Counted from the first letter of the stretch, positions 35,414-43,372 are shown. The stretch: DNA of 64,000 nucleotides from an uncultured Acetatifactor sp. (GCA_910585015.1 CAJUCT010000010.1:1-64000); one strand, 5' to 3'. The notes: generated from the letters alone by a model not told the origin. A program made the numbers and translations.

Positions 35414-37019
35414 CTGAGGCACCTCCCTCTTGACTATGGCGCATAAATAGACTATCATAGTCATACAGGGTACCGCTGTCCTCATCCACAAACGAGAAGC
35501 GATGTATCCGGTTAGTTTCAAAGACTTCGGCAAGCTCATCCGCATTGAGTTGCCGGAGTTTTTTCGTCTTATAGCGCTGGGCATTGTGAATGTCGTTGTC
35601 GTTCATGCGTAGCAGGGCCTCAAAGCAATCCTGGATGGGACTGTCCGCATTGGAGCCACGGATATATAATCCCAGGGTGACGGCAGCGTTCACAAAGCGT
35701 TTTTGCATGGCGGTACTGGAAAGTTTGCGGTTATAAATCCGCACGAGTTTGACCGTATCGGGAGTCATCTTCATATCCATACAGCGGGTACGGCGCAGGG
35801 CGGCCCAGAAGGGGCACATCTCCCGGCGGCTCTTTTCTATGTCGGGATCGTATTTAGTCAAACGGAATACTTTATCTGTCAGGTAATCTGTGATGATCTT
35901 CCTGTTATCCAGGTAGTCATAAATTCTCTTAGTTTCTCCTTTGTTGCGGTGATCCTTGAAGGGCACCAGATCATAGCTCTTGCTATGCCGGCGCATGGTC
36001 TGAAATTCGATATTGATCACGTAGTTTAAGGGAGGCGTCAACTTATTCGCCAGCTTGATCAGGTCGTTTTCCTCAATGGTCAGATCTCCAGAGAGTATCC
36101 GGGAAACGTAGTCCACCATAGCCTGATCCGTTCCATGCTCCCGGTAGAACTCCAGGCGGGCCATAAAACGGTAATGCCAGGATCTCTTTTCATATGCTTT
36201 CTCATATACATATTGGTCGTAACGGTTGATGAGGCCATTCATATGCCAGATAAGGAGGAACCAGGGCTTATAATTCTGCTCAATCACTTCCCTGGTCTTC
36301 TGGTAAATGCGGATGAATACTTTGTCGGAGCGCTTGCCCAGGGCCACGTAGTCAATCTCATAGTCTTCGGCACCTACCTTGTTCGTGACATAGGTAGCGT
36401 TCTTAAAACGGTCAACCCGCATCTTGTAGAAGTTATCCGGGGCAAAAAAGGATTCCGGATCCCGTAGATAGTTAGTATGCCAGCAGTAGTCTACCCGGTT
36501 CTCCTGGACGAAGTCGATCTCCAGGTGGAAGTATTCGGCGATCCGTTTCACATAGTCATAGGAGTTTTCAAAGCAGTCCTTAACACCAAACTGCCATAGC
36601 ATGTAGGAGCGGATCTGCACGATGCACTCACAGGTCACGGACTCCCCGCCGTCCGCGGCTTTGGGGACCACGGGCGCCAGGAAAATGTCAAAGTACTCCG
36701 GGCAGGACAGGCAAATGGTATAGTACCGGGAAAAAGTCACAGGTTTTAAGACTAGGGAGCGGCCCAACTGCGGAATATAAAAATCATCCATGTCAAAATG
36801 GTCTCGGATATAGTTGTATTTGTGTTCAAAAAACTTGCGCAGCCGCAGTACAGGCTCGTCCTTCGTTATGTAGCGGAAGTCGTTCTTGAACTTCACGGAG
36901 TAGTAAAACGTATCTATGTTGTGTAAAAATTTCTTCTGTTTGACTTCAAACCAAAATTGCTTGTCTTTCTGTGGCATATTATCAAACAGGGAACATTTGT
37001 AAATATTTTCCTCGATCAT
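35403..37019 (-). CDS. rep: Replication initiator (Rep_trans-like)
   Basis: A 538-residue protein expected to nick the phage double-stranded form and start rolling-circle replication. Features resembling the Rep_trans/replication initiation factor family include DYCWHTNYL (about 185), DKVFIRIYQKTREV, and RFMARLEFYREHG, near the expected active-site region. The assignment rests on position and these short motifs. The ATG at 37019 follows GGAGG; an in-frame extension to 37076 runs through a hairpin and is rejected. A perfect 12-bp hairpin lies just upstream. Confidence 0.7.
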   Translation of the reverse strand: MIEENIYKCSLFDNMPQKDKQFWFEVKQKKFLHNIDTFYYSVKFKNDFRYITKDEPVLRLRKFFEHKYNYIRDHFDMDDFYIPQLGRSLVLKPVTFSRYYTICLSCPEYFDIFLAPVVPKAADGGESVTCECIVQIRSYMLWQFGVKDCFENSYDYVKRIAEYFHLEIDFVQENRVDYCWHTNYLRDPESFFAPDNFYKMRVDRFKNATYVTNKVGAEDYEIDYVALGKRSDKVFIRIYQKTREVIEQNYKPWFLLIWHMNGLINRYDQYVYEKAYEKRSWHYRFMARLEFYREHGTDQAMVDYVSRILSGDLTIEENDLIKLANKLTPPLNYVINIEFQTMRRHSKSYDLVPFKDHRNKGETKRIYDYLDNRKIITDYLTDKVFRLTKYDPDIEKSRREMCPFWAALRRTRCMDMKMTPDTVKLVRIYNRKLSSTAMQKRFVNAAVTLGLYIRGSNADSPIQDCFEALLRMNDNDIHNAQRYKTKKLRQLNADELAEVFETNRIHRFSFVDEDSGTLYDYDSLFMRHSQEGGASDDD

Positions 37020-37032
37020 AAGAACCTCCAAG

Positions 37033-37063
37033 AATTTCGAGAAACCCCCCTTTTCTCGAAATT
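37033..37063. other. Perfect 12-bp hairpin just upstream of rep
   Basis: AATTTCGAGAAA (37033-37044) pairs perfectly with TTTCTCGAAATT (37052-37063) around a C-rich 7-nt loop. It ends 3 bp upstream of the rep GGAGG. It may be the Rep nick site (double-strand origin) or a translation-control hairpin. Confidence 0.7.
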
Positions 37064-37156
37064 TCAAAATTGCCACTTTTGCCAGTATTTTCGGGCACTT
37101 GACCCCATTGTGACTTGATTTTTGAGACCACGTATTACAGGCCCGTGGTGGGGGTG

Positions 37157-37216
37157 AAAAAAGGGCCGGGCAGGCCCCGCAGCCGCCCGCGGCTGCCCAT
37201 GCCTGCCCGGCCTTTT
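37157..37216 (-). terminator. Terminator between the zot and rep genes
   Basis: On the minus strand a GC-rich 11-bp stem (37164-37174 with 37202-37212) plus an inner GCAGCCGC/GCGGCTGC stem ends in a run of six T. It separates the virion-assembly operon from rep-int. Confidence 0.85.
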
Positions 37217-37222
37217 ACCCTG

Positions 37223-38080
37223 TTATTTCCCCTCGTTTTGTGTCATTTGCGAGACTAGCACAGGGTTCTGGTAGAAACCGGACTTTGCCAGGTTCTCTAT
37301 GACGGAGTAGGTGTCATAGGAATCCCGCAGGCGCCGGTCATGGGCAAAACAGTACATGCCTCTGTATTTGAGCTGTTTCACTTCTCCGTCATTGTCCACT
37401 ACCGGTTCCCGGCGGATCACGATGGTGAGTACGCCGGCCAGAGTCACACACTCCCGGATCTCCGTACACTGGGAGCGGATGGGCTTGGCCAGCAGGTAGA
37501 AGTTCTGGGCGGTTCCCAGGATCACCCGGCGGTTCTTGCGGTTCTGGGTAATCACCGAGAGCATGTCCGGCGGGAAGTTGCGTGAGGAATTGCTGGAGAA
37601 CCAGTTCTGCAGTTCATCAATAATGGCGATCACTCCCATATGGGCGTTTTTGTAATTGATCAACTGGGTCCAGTGTTTTAACTGTTCGTCCTGGAGAGCA
37701 AACTTTGTGTTGCTGATACACTTGGCCCTGGGGTAGGTATCCGGCAGTTCCATGGCGTACTGCATCAGGGAGATGGTCTTGCCGTTCCCCTGGCGGCCGG
37801 TGAAAATCACCAGCCCCTGGGGGAGAAAGAAGTCCGGTTTGCGGTTGTAGAGATCATCCACGTACTGGTGGGGAGCGTCTATAAAGACCTTTAGAAGAAG
37901 GTTTCGTTTGGGCGGTTTTCTGGCGCTGCCCCGGTTTACCCGGTCGCCTTTTATGTAGCGGATCACGTACCAGATCACACAGTCAATGAAAAAGATGCCC
38001 ATGACGGCCAGGAAGAAGAGAACCGGGTATTTCAGCCAGGCCAGCATGATAGAGAACATGTTTGTGATAGAATTAAGCAT
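37223..38080 (-). CDS. zot: Zot/pI-family phage assembly ATPase
   Basis: A 285-residue inner-membrane ATPase that drives extrusion of filamentous virions. The N-terminal TM segment spans about 17-42. Walker A is GRQGNGKT (95-102) and Walker B is VIAIIDELQNWF (150-161). A sensor-like ILGTAQNFYLLAKPIRSQ follows. Proteobacterial pI proteins carry the TM after the ATPase; here it precedes it. This is the hallmark gene of the provirus. The start follows GAGGT, and three TTGT-N3-ACAA sites lie in its upstream region. Confidence 0.92.
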   Translation of the reverse strand: MLNSITNMFSIMLAWLKYPVLFFLAVMGIFFIDCVIWYVIRYIKGDRVNRGSARKPPKRNLLLKVFIDAPHQYVDDLYNRKPDFFLPQGLVIFTGRQGNGKTISLMQYAMELPDTYPRAKCISNTKFALQDEQLKHWTQLINYKNAHMGVIAIIDELQNWFSSNSSRNFPPDMLSVITQNRKNRRVILGTAQNFYLLAKPIRSQCTEIRECVTLAGVLTIVIRREPVVDNDGEVKQLKYRGMYCFAHDRRLRDSYDTYSVIENLAKSGFYQNPVLVSQMTQNEGK

Positions 38081-38135
38081 TTTTATACCTCACTTGTGTT
38101 ACGGTTAAGCGCGGCGCCATGTTGCTGCAGCAAGT

Positions 38136-38243
38136 TTGTGCTACAACTTTTCTAAAAGAGGCGCCCATCAGAGGGCCATGCGGGAGTAAGTTGTGCCACA
38201 AGTCCGTGCTGCAGCGAAGATGCTCTGTGCGCTTGTAGCACAA
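38136..38243. promoter_or_regulatory. Three TTGT-N3-ACAA dyads upstream of zot
   Basis: TTGTGCTACAA (38136-38146), TTGTGCCACAA (38191-38201) and TTGTAGCACAA (38233-38243), at starts 55 and 42 bp apart. A second palindrome, TTGCTGCAGCAA (38122-38133), accompanies them. The same dyads flank the repressor gene, so this is probably a repressor-controlled promoter for zot. Confidence 0.7.
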
Positions 38244-38262
38244 CTTCCTCGTAAAGGGTTCT

Positions 38263-38511
38263 TTATAATAAGGGCAGAAGGGACCAGATAGTCTTGATGA
38301 TGCTGACCAGGATGCGCCACATCTGCAGCAGAAGGATGATAGCCAGAATCGGGGCCACCTTCTGCCAGGGAAAGAAATACAGGGCAGTCCCCACAACGGT
38401 TAAAAAGCCCCTGACTGCAGAGAAGTCAATGGATATATTCATCACGGGGAGTTTATCCAGGATGCTTTCCAGGAAGTTAAAAAAAATGTCCAGCAGCTTG
38501 TCAGTTACCAT
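38263..38511 (-). CDS. Small membrane protein, pVI-like virion candidate
   Basis: An 82-residue protein with two hydrophobic segments (about 33-47 and 52-80) after an amphipathic N-terminus (MVTDKLLDIFFNFLESIL). Size, topology and position directly before zot resemble the minor coat protein pVI of filamentous phages. No family motif is recognised. It starts 3 bp beyond the stop of the preceding 273-residue gene, with AAAGGA upstream. Confidence 0.6.
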   Translation of the reverse strand: MVTDKLLDIFFNFLESILDKLPVMNISIDFSAVRGFLTVVGTALYFFPWQKVAPILAIILLLQMWRILVSIIKTIWSLLPLL

Positions 38512-38514
38512 AAA

Positions 38515-39336
38515 TCAGTCGTCCTTTCTTGTAGCCCGCAGCACGGAGGCTGTTGTCATGGAATTGCCGGCGATGATATCCGGAATCCGCTTATACATGT
38601 GCCAGAGCCAGACGGCCCAGATGATCCCGGCTATGATGTTATCCACCATGGGTTTATAGGGTTCATACCAGGCGAAGTCTATCACAATATCGCCGCTGCC
38701 ATAGTTAAAGGACCCTTTATAGCTGCCCAGGCTGATGGTTATCACCGGCGCTTTTTTTCCGGAGGCGTTCTGCAGGAAATCTATGACGGATTCCCCGTTG
38801 CCGGCCAGAGAATCAATAAATGCAAACTTCTGGCGGATATGATCCAGGCGCTGGTTAGTAAGTTCCTCGTCCGGAACGAAGAAGTATTCAAATAGCTCCT
38901 TAATCTTCTCCTGGATCCGCAGCGGCAGGGTGTTGACTTCCGCCCACAGCTCCGCCATCTTCTCAAGCAGGTTTACAAAGCTTTCCTTTACGTTTTCAAA
39001 GCCCTGCTTGATGTTGGAAAGCTGCTCTCCCAGGGCGCTGCTGAGGGTGTCTTTCAGGTTGGAAAACCAGTTCCCCACGTTAGTGCTGAAATTCCCTATG
39101 TGCTCCCTGAAGGAATTGCCCAGGTTAGTAAACCAGGAGCCGACGTTAGTTCTGAAGGTGTCAATGATCGTGCTCCAGGAGGAGAAGAAGGTAGAGAGTT
39201 TGTCGGTTATTAAGGTTATCGCCGATGTAAGAGGCTCGAAATAAACCTTAAGCCTTTCCGCAATCCGAGCAGGAATATTAAGGATACTATCAATAAGGGA
39301 AGAATCATCACGATCTCCGTCATCACCGTCGTCCAA
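38515..39336 (-). CDS. Candidate minor virion protein with amphipathic repeats
   Basis: An open frame of 273 residues. It has tandem amphipathic segments of the type TNVGSWFTNLGNSFREHIGN (about 63-95), helical stretches, and a C-terminal TM (MVDNIIAGIIWAVWLWHMY) with a short basic tail. The layout suits a filamentous-phage minor coat or adsorption protein inserted in the membrane before assembly. The only start is a TTG at 39336, inside the previous gene's end (121-bp overlap) and with a poor ribosome site. Expression may need a frameshift or coupling. Confidence 0.6.
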   Translation of the reverse strand: MDDGDDGDRDDSSLIDSILNIPARIAERLKVYFEPLTSAITLITDKLSTFFSSWSTIIDTFRTNVGSWFTNLGNSFREHIGNFSTNVGNWFSNLKDTLSSALGEQLSNIKQGFENVKESFVNLLEKMAELWAEVNTLPLRIQEKIKELFEYFFVPDEELTNQRLDHIRQKFAFIDSLAGNGESVIDFLQNASGKKAPVITISLGSYKGSFNYGSGDIVIDFAWYEPYKPMVDNIIAGIIWAVWLWHMYKRIPDIIAGNSMTTASVLRATRKDD

Positions 39337-39848
39337 TCCTGGCCCCGGACTGCTTGTTGGAAGGGCGACGGTCCCTGAAAAAAAATTTCATCAGTTCCGC
39401 TGTAGTAAATATCGTAGTTACTAAAGGCGGTAGAATCGATCTTGTAAGTGAAAGTAGCGCTAGTACTCTGATAGCGATAGTTTGACTTCATGATCTTACA
39501 GTCCGATCCTGTAGATATATCAAACGTATATATCGTGATATATTGTGTAGTAAATGAAAAAGAAGAATCCGTATTAGAATCGCAGGAAAATTTATTGCTG
39601 GTAACATAGACCCGCACAAAACCAGAAGACTCGTCATAGTAGCCATAATAGTAGAAATCATCCAGAGAATAGTTACGGCCGTCTAGAACCTTTTGAACCT
39701 CATCCCGGCAGGCCAGGAAATAGGATTCATAACCCAGACCATCGGTGCCCTTTTCCTGGGCGTTTACATCCAGGCTGAAAAATAAGCTGCCCAGGGACAT
39801 GCATAGCGCGAGCACCAGGAGCAGCATATACCGCGTAAAGCATTTCAT
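39216..39848 (-). CDS. Secreted virion-protein candidate (pIII-like)
   Basis: A 210-residue protein with a signal peptide (MKCFTRYMLLLVLALCMSLG, cleavage near VNA-QE), a Ser/Thr/Tyr-rich extracellular domain of about 130 residues, and a C-terminal TM followed by the basic tail LRKGLRFISSLLHRR. This is the layout of filamentous-phage adsorption protein pIII. The tail resembles that of the major-coat candidate (LRKGISFVGSILRSA), suggesting shared assembly contacts. Its ATG overlaps the stop of the 42-residue gene (ATGA). Confidence 0.65.
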   Translation of the reverse strand: MKCFTRYMLLLVLALCMSLGSLFFSLDVNAQEKGTDGLGYESYFLACRDEVQKVLDGRNYSLDDFYYYGYYDESSGFVRVYVTSNKFSCDSNTDSSFSFTTQYITIYTFDISTGSDCKIMKSNYRYQSTSATFTYKIDSTAFSNYDIYYSGTDEIFFQGPSPFQQAVRGQDWTTVMTEIVMILPLLIVSLIFLLGLRKGLRFISSLLHRR

Positions 39849-39973
39849 TTTTTTCTGTACCTCCTTCTAAACAATAGTATTAATGCCAGCACTGCCAGGG
39901 CGATCCGGAGCAAGTCTCTGGTTTCCAGGGCCTGGACAATCCGCAGCAGCTTATAGATTAATTCCATTATCAT
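39845..39973 (-). CDS. 42-residue one-TM protein, small coat candidate
   Basis: A 42-residue frame. The N-terminus MIMELIYKLLRIVQ is followed by a TM segment (LRIALAVLALILLF) and the very basic tail RRRYRKK. An AGGAG lies 8 nt before the ATG, and the stop overlaps the next start. Such tiny membrane proteins with positive C-termini are typical filamentous-phage virion proteins (pVII/pIX type). Confidence 0.7.
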   Translation of the reverse strand: MIMELIYKLLRIVQALETRDLLRIALAVLALILLFRRRYRKK

Positions 39974-40050
39974 TTCACATTCTCCTAAAATGCCCCAGGG
40001 AACATGATCCCCAGGGCAGGATAGAGCCTAGCCGGCGTAAGGGCCGGCCG

Positions 40051-40245
40051 TTAGGCGGAGCGCAGGATGGAACCCACAAAAGAGATTCCCTTGCGCAGGG
40101 CGATGAAAGACACCATTACCGGGAAACAAACCGGCAGGACACCCACGACCTCACTGAGTACGCCATTAAGCATGGCGGAAGTGACCACACCGGCGAGAAC
40201 GCTGCCGTTGGTTGTAGTAGCGCCAGATAACAAAATACCACTCAT
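40051..40245 (-). CDS. Major coat protein candidate (pVIII-like)
   Basis: A 64-residue protein with a Gly/Ser/Thr-rich N-terminus and one long hydrophobic core (LSEVVGVLPVCFPVMVSFIA). It ends in a basic segment, LRKGISFVGSILRSA, suited to contact DNA. It has the strongest ribosome site in the element (AAGGAGAG at good spacing), as expected for the most abundant virion protein. No separate signal peptide is obvious. The assignment is by size, topology and position. Confidence 0.7.
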   Translation of the reverse strand: MSGILLSGATTTNGSVLAGVVTSAMLNGVLSEVVGVLPVCFPVMVSFIALRKGISFVGSILRSA

Positions 40246-40302
40246 AGTTTACTCTCCTTTCCGCGCCGGACGGGGTATGATCGGTACCACGGCCCGGCAC
40301 AT

Positions 40303-40716
40303 TTAAAAAAACATGCGCAAAAACTTGTATATATAATGCAGCAGCCCTACGACCATGAAGATCAAAAGGATGCTGATACCGGTCTCCATCTGTAACTCCA
40401 GGCGCTGGCTGGATACCAGCAGTTCCCGGTTACTGACGGCCACTTCCGTGAGAGCTGCCAGCAGAGCAGCGTTATCGCTGTTTTCTGCCAGGAGGCGCAG
40501 GTAATCCATCTGCCCGCTGTCACCGTCCTGGCCCTGTATGTATTCAAGCAGCGCCTGGGAGTTGCCGGCAGTCTGTGCCAGCAGTTCCAGCGCCTGGGGA
40601 TCCAACCCGGCCACGGTGTAGGGACCGGGGCCGGCATCCCCGCCGGAGACAGTGAGCAGTTCCTGCTGCTCCTCCTGCGGCCGTACGAGTGTATCGAAAA
40701 TTTCAGTTTGCTCCAT
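40303..40716 (-). CDS. Phage membrane protein with C-terminal TM
   Basis: A 137-residue protein. An acidic, Gln/Leu-rich helical region (about 1-108) is followed by one TM segment (ISILLIFMVVGLLHYIY) and the tail KFLRMFF. I do not recognise a family. It is in the virion operon between the candidate ssDNA-binding protein and the major-coat candidate, and could be a minor coat or assembly protein. Confidence 0.65.
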   Translation of the reverse strand: MEQTEIFDTLVRPQEEQQELLTVSGGDAGPGPYTVAGLDPQALELLAQTAGNSQALLEYIQGQDGDSGQMDYLRLLAENSDNAALLAALTEVAVSNRELLVSSQRLELQMETGISILLIFMVVGLLHYIYKFLRMFF

Positions 40717-40735
40717 TACCTGTACCTGTCACCGG

Positions 40736-41200
40736 CTATTTACCGGATTTCCTATCTGTCCTGCCTGCCTCGGCCGCCGCGGCCAGGGCATGTTCCGCCG
40801 GGGTCTCCGGCTCCTTATGCACGATCATGCCGGGCACGACCAGGCCGGGAACGAATCGCTCCTTAAACTCCACGTTGGAATAATAGGCAATGTCCACCAG
40901 GCGCAGCACCGGCTTGCCGTCACCGCCTACACGGGTCTCAAAGGTGCCCTCATAGATAGCCGGGGCAATGGGGACACGTACACGCATGGCGCTGTCCATG
41001 GACACCTTTGCCCGCTGAACGCCCACGGACTTGCTGACATCATACTCACTCTGTTCCAGGAGCGCCTCTCCCTGTTCTCCCCAGAAAAGATAATGCACGG
41101 AACATCCGGCCACCTGACGGCCATCCGCCACCATGTCGTAACAGTTGGCAAAAAGAACCAGAATCTTTGCTTTATTTGTAAAAGACTGCATCATATCCAT
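40736..41200 (-). CDS. Soluble phage protein, candidate ssDNA-binding (gV-like)
   Basis: A 154-residue soluble protein with a beta-rich N-terminal half (KILVLFANCYDMVADGRQVAGC) and an Ala/Glu-rich tail. It is the only well-expressed soluble gene of the virion operon (AAAGGAGG upstream). Position and size suit the ssDNA-binding protein that coats phage DNA before extrusion, but no family motif is certain. Confidence 0.55.
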   Translation of the reverse strand: MDMMQSFTNKAKILVLFANCYDMVADGRQVAGCSVHYLFWGEQGEALLEQSEYDVSKSVGVQRAKVSMDSAMRVRVPIAPAIYEGTFETRVGGDGKPVLRLVDIAYYSNVEFKERFVPGLVVPGMIVHKEPETPAEHALAAAAEAGRTDRKSGK

Positions 41201-41218
41201 TGTTGGATCCTCCTTTGA

Positions 41219-41449
41219 TCAGCTATAAGTTGTAAACGGGTTGGCGGCCAGCAGCCGCTCCCGCAGTTCGTTGTACTGCTGGTACCTGCGGCGGTACCAG
41301 GCCATGACCTTGTCATAGTCCCCGTAGCTGCCTGTTGCCAGGCACAGGTCATAGAGTTTCTGGGGCGTATAGTCATACTTCCACAAAAGCCATTCCTGAA
41401 AAGTCTTATACTCCCCGGATACATCACGGGGAGCCGCCTTAGGCGCCAA
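41219..41449 (-). CDS. Small phage protein of uncertain start
   Basis: A soluble, Tyr/Trp-rich frame of 76 residues from a TTG at 41449, with EYKTFQEWLLWKYDYTPQ and KVMAWYRRRYQQYNELRERL. The upstream part of this frame overlaps the previous membrane gene and is a shadow. The TTG start overlaps that gene's stop by 11 bp, implying coupling. No function is recognised. Confidence 0.5.
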   Translation of the reverse strand: MAPKAAPRDVSGEYKTFQEWLLWKYDYTPQKLYDLCLATGSYGDYDKVMAWYRRRYQQYNELRERLLAANPFTTYS

Positions 41450-41774
41450 AGCCCAGCAAGGCCAGGTACTTGTCGAAATGGCCCAGGAAGAACATGCCCA
41501 GGCAGGCGGCCAGCAGGATGATGAACCCCGCGATCTCATAGACCAGGGCAGACTGCGCTGCCTCCTCAGGCAGTGCGGGGACAGGCGCCTCCGGATGCAG
41601 GTACGCTTCCTCACGCTGTTTCCTGCGCAGTCTGGAGAACTTGCGGACGCCGTATGAATAGATGCCGACGCCGGCGCCGCCCAGAACGCACAGCAGCGGC
41701 AGCTGGTACCTACTCAAAAAACCTATGGTACCTTGCAGGCCCTGCAGGCATAAATTGAATAAAGTCTGTAACAT
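41439..41774 (-). CDS. Two-TM phage membrane protein
   Basis: A 111-residue protein with TM segments at about 23-43 and 78-100, separated by a basic then proline-rich cytoplasmic stretch (RKFSRLRRKQREEA). GGAGGAG lies well placed before the ATG. It is the first gene after the origin-like region and leads the virion operon. Function unknown. Confidence 0.65.
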   Translation of the reverse strand: MLQTLFNLCLQGLQGTIGFLSRYQLPLLCVLGGAGVGIYSYGVRKFSRLRRKQREEAYLHPEAPVPALPEEAAQSALVYEIAGFIILLAACLGMFFLGHFDKYLALLGFGA

Positions 41775-42437
41775 GTCATTCTCCTCCTTGTTGTGTTGTT
41801 ATCGTCTGCTGTCAGGCCGTAGTCTGGCAGGCGTTCCTTCAGATATCCGCCCGCCGGAAGGGGCGGCCCGGGCGGCCCACGGAGAAAGCCTCCGCGGTTG
41901 TCACTTGCTGCCGCGCGGGGCTGCGCCGCCTTTTCTGTTCCGGTCCTTTTCCCCAGACCCGGGTCGGGCGGGGCGCGGCACCAGTGCCGCAAAAGCCGCA
42001 GTTCCACTCGCCGGCGGGCGGTTTTTGGAACAGGCGGTTGCAGCACAGGGCGTGTAGGGCTGTGCAAACCCTGCATAACCCCCCTGTCTGCCATGGATAA
42101 GCCGGTGTACGGCTCATGGATAAGCTGTGCATAACGGTGGGGCTGTTATACACAGCTTACCCACAACCCGCACACCGGCTTACCCACGGCAGCCAGAGAT
42201 GGGGGGTTATACACCGTTTACACAGCCCCGGCGGCGCCCGGCGGCATCCACCAAAAACCGCCCGTATATAAGAGCAAAGATCAGTTTATGTACCCTCTGG
42301 GGGAGGCCCCGCCCTCGTCCGGGTCTGAGGAAAAGCCCCTGCACAGAACCGGCGGCGCCGCCCCGCGCGCGTTTCGTTCCGCCGGGAATCCTTTCTCTTA
42401 GAGAACATGGGGCCATGACTGCCCGGTGATAGAATGT
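41775..42437. other. GC-rich origin-like intergenic region of the provirus
   Basis: A gap of about 660 bp with no convincing gene. Around 42088-42192 there is a nested dyad: an outer stem of about 21 bp with two mismatches (42088-42108 with 42172-42192) encloses an inner 14-bp stem with one mismatch (42122-42135 with 42145-42158). The inner arms carry DnaA-box-like TGTGCATAA (42126-42134) and TTATACACA (42146-42154). This is consistent with a filamentous-phage intergenic region holding origin and packaging hairpins. Confidence 0.65.
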
Positions 42438-42800
42438 TCACGGCCGTCTCCCCGGATGGGGGACTGGCAGATCGGCGCCCTCTTCCCGCAGCAGCCTTTC
42501 CAGATTTATGGCCTTTTCCAGGGCATCTCCCAGGGCATGAATGTATGCATTGCAGACCCAGAGGTATTTGAGCAGCCGGTCCAACTCCTCTCTGGTATGG
42601 CGCAGGCAGTCCTGTTCTCTGAGAATACGTCTGCCGCGCTCACTTTCCCCGGAGGGCAGAAATTCATTCAGCAGATGGTCCAGGTTAGCGGTGAAATTGT
42701 CCTGCCCCTGGGACTCGATCAGGTCGATCTGCTCCTGGGTAAAACGCACCGTCTTATGGATTGTCTCTGTCTTTCCGTAGAGTCTAGGCAAGAGAAACAC
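42438..42800 (-). CDS. Small soluble phage protein, possible ribbon-helix-helix
   Basis: A 120-residue frame from a GTG at 42800 (a TTG at 42791 is also possible). The N-terminal TIHKTVRFTQEQIDLIESQ resembles the beta strand and first helix of ribbon-helix-helix or MobC-like DNA-binding proteins. A charged helical region with ERGRRILREQ and TREELDRLL follows. It sits beside the origin-like region, which suits a replication accessory or relaxosome role. No firm family. Confidence 0.5.
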   Translation of the reverse strand: MFLLPRLYGKTETIHKTVRFTQEQIDLIESQGQDNFTANLDHLLNEFLPSGESERGRRILREQDCLRHTREELDRLLKYLWVCNAYIHALGDALEKAINLERLLREEGADLPVPHPGRRP

Positions 42801-43251
42801 CCCCTAAACGGTCAGCTGCGCCCAAACCATTTTCAACAGCGTAAGTAAGATTATGACGGCAACTAAAAAATTTCCCACAGTCATGATCAACAGTATCCAA
42901 GACTCCAGTTTCTTCAAAAACTCCAGAAACGCTGTCAGGTCTTCTCTGTCCATCGCTGGTTCCCTCCCTGGCATCCAATCCGTTCTCGACTTTCTCCTCC
43001 GGCTCCAGATAAGGCGTAAGACACTTAGCGACATAGTCAAAGGCATCCTTCAAAGTACGGGCAGCATAGACATATCCTCCATAACAGGAAATGACATTCC
43101 CCTCATACGCATGGTCAACACGCACGTAGTACCAAAGCTGACCATAATCGTCTCCCCGGACATCCAGATGGACGCCGGAGACCACGTTTCCATAACAAGG
43201 TGATGTTTTCTCTGTGATAACAAACTTGTCCTCTCGTTTCGGTAACTTCAT
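42784..43251 (-). CDS. Phage early protein of unknown function
   Basis: A 155-residue frame starting at an ATG behind AAGGAGAG, divergent from the repressor. The first 95 residues look genuine (YGQLWYYVRVDHAYEGNVISCYGG, a compact beta-rich domain). After about residue 100 the frame overlaps the better-supported 49-residue TM protein in another frame, so either the genes overlap extensively or the tail is altered. The function is unknown. Confidence 0.6.
   Translation of the reverse strand: MKLPKREDKFVITEKTSPCYGNVVSGVHLDVRGDDYGQLWYYVRVDHAYEGNVISCYGGYVYAARTLKDAFDYVAKCLTPYLEPEEKVENGLDAREGTSDGQRRPDSVSGVFEETGVLDTVDHDCGKFFSCRHNLTYAVENGLGAADRLGGVSLA
42804..42953 (-). CDS. 49-residue one-TM phage protein
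   Basis: A short frame beginning MDREDLTAFLEFLKKLESW and continuing as a TM segment (ILLIMTVGNFLVAVIILLTLL). GGGAGG lies 9 nt upstream of the ATG. It is nested in the end of the preceding frame. Possible holin-like, assembly or small coat protein. Confidence 0.6.
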   Translation of the reverse strand: MDREDLTAFLEFLKKLESWILLIMTVGNFLVAVIILLTLLKMVWAQLTV

Positions 43252-43320
43252 CTTTTCTCTCCTTCCACTCCCGGGCCTCTGACATGGCAGCTGCATCCGG
43301 GGCTATACTTTCGATCGAAT

Positions 43321-43372
43321 TTGTGCTACAATTACCTCTAAGACGTCTTTTATATGGGAACTTGTCCCACAA
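43321..43372. promoter_or_regulatory. Repressor operators in the divergent promoter region
   Basis: TTGTGCTACAA (43321-43331) and TTGTCCCACAA (43362-43372) are 41 bp apart, four helical turns. A TATAGT (43379-43384) is a candidate -10 for the repressor, with the second dyad just upstream, so the repressor would control both itself and the leftward phage operon. Confidence 0.65.

Noticed and set aside
38073..38396. 107-residue minus-strand frame
   Set aside because: It overlaps the 82-residue membrane gene and reads through three operator dyads; low-complexity Cys/Arg/Trp composition.
41839..42416. Several frames in the GC-rich phage gap
   Set aside because: Arg/Pro/Gly-rich translations on both strands with no ribosome sites; better explained as origin-like non-coding DNA.
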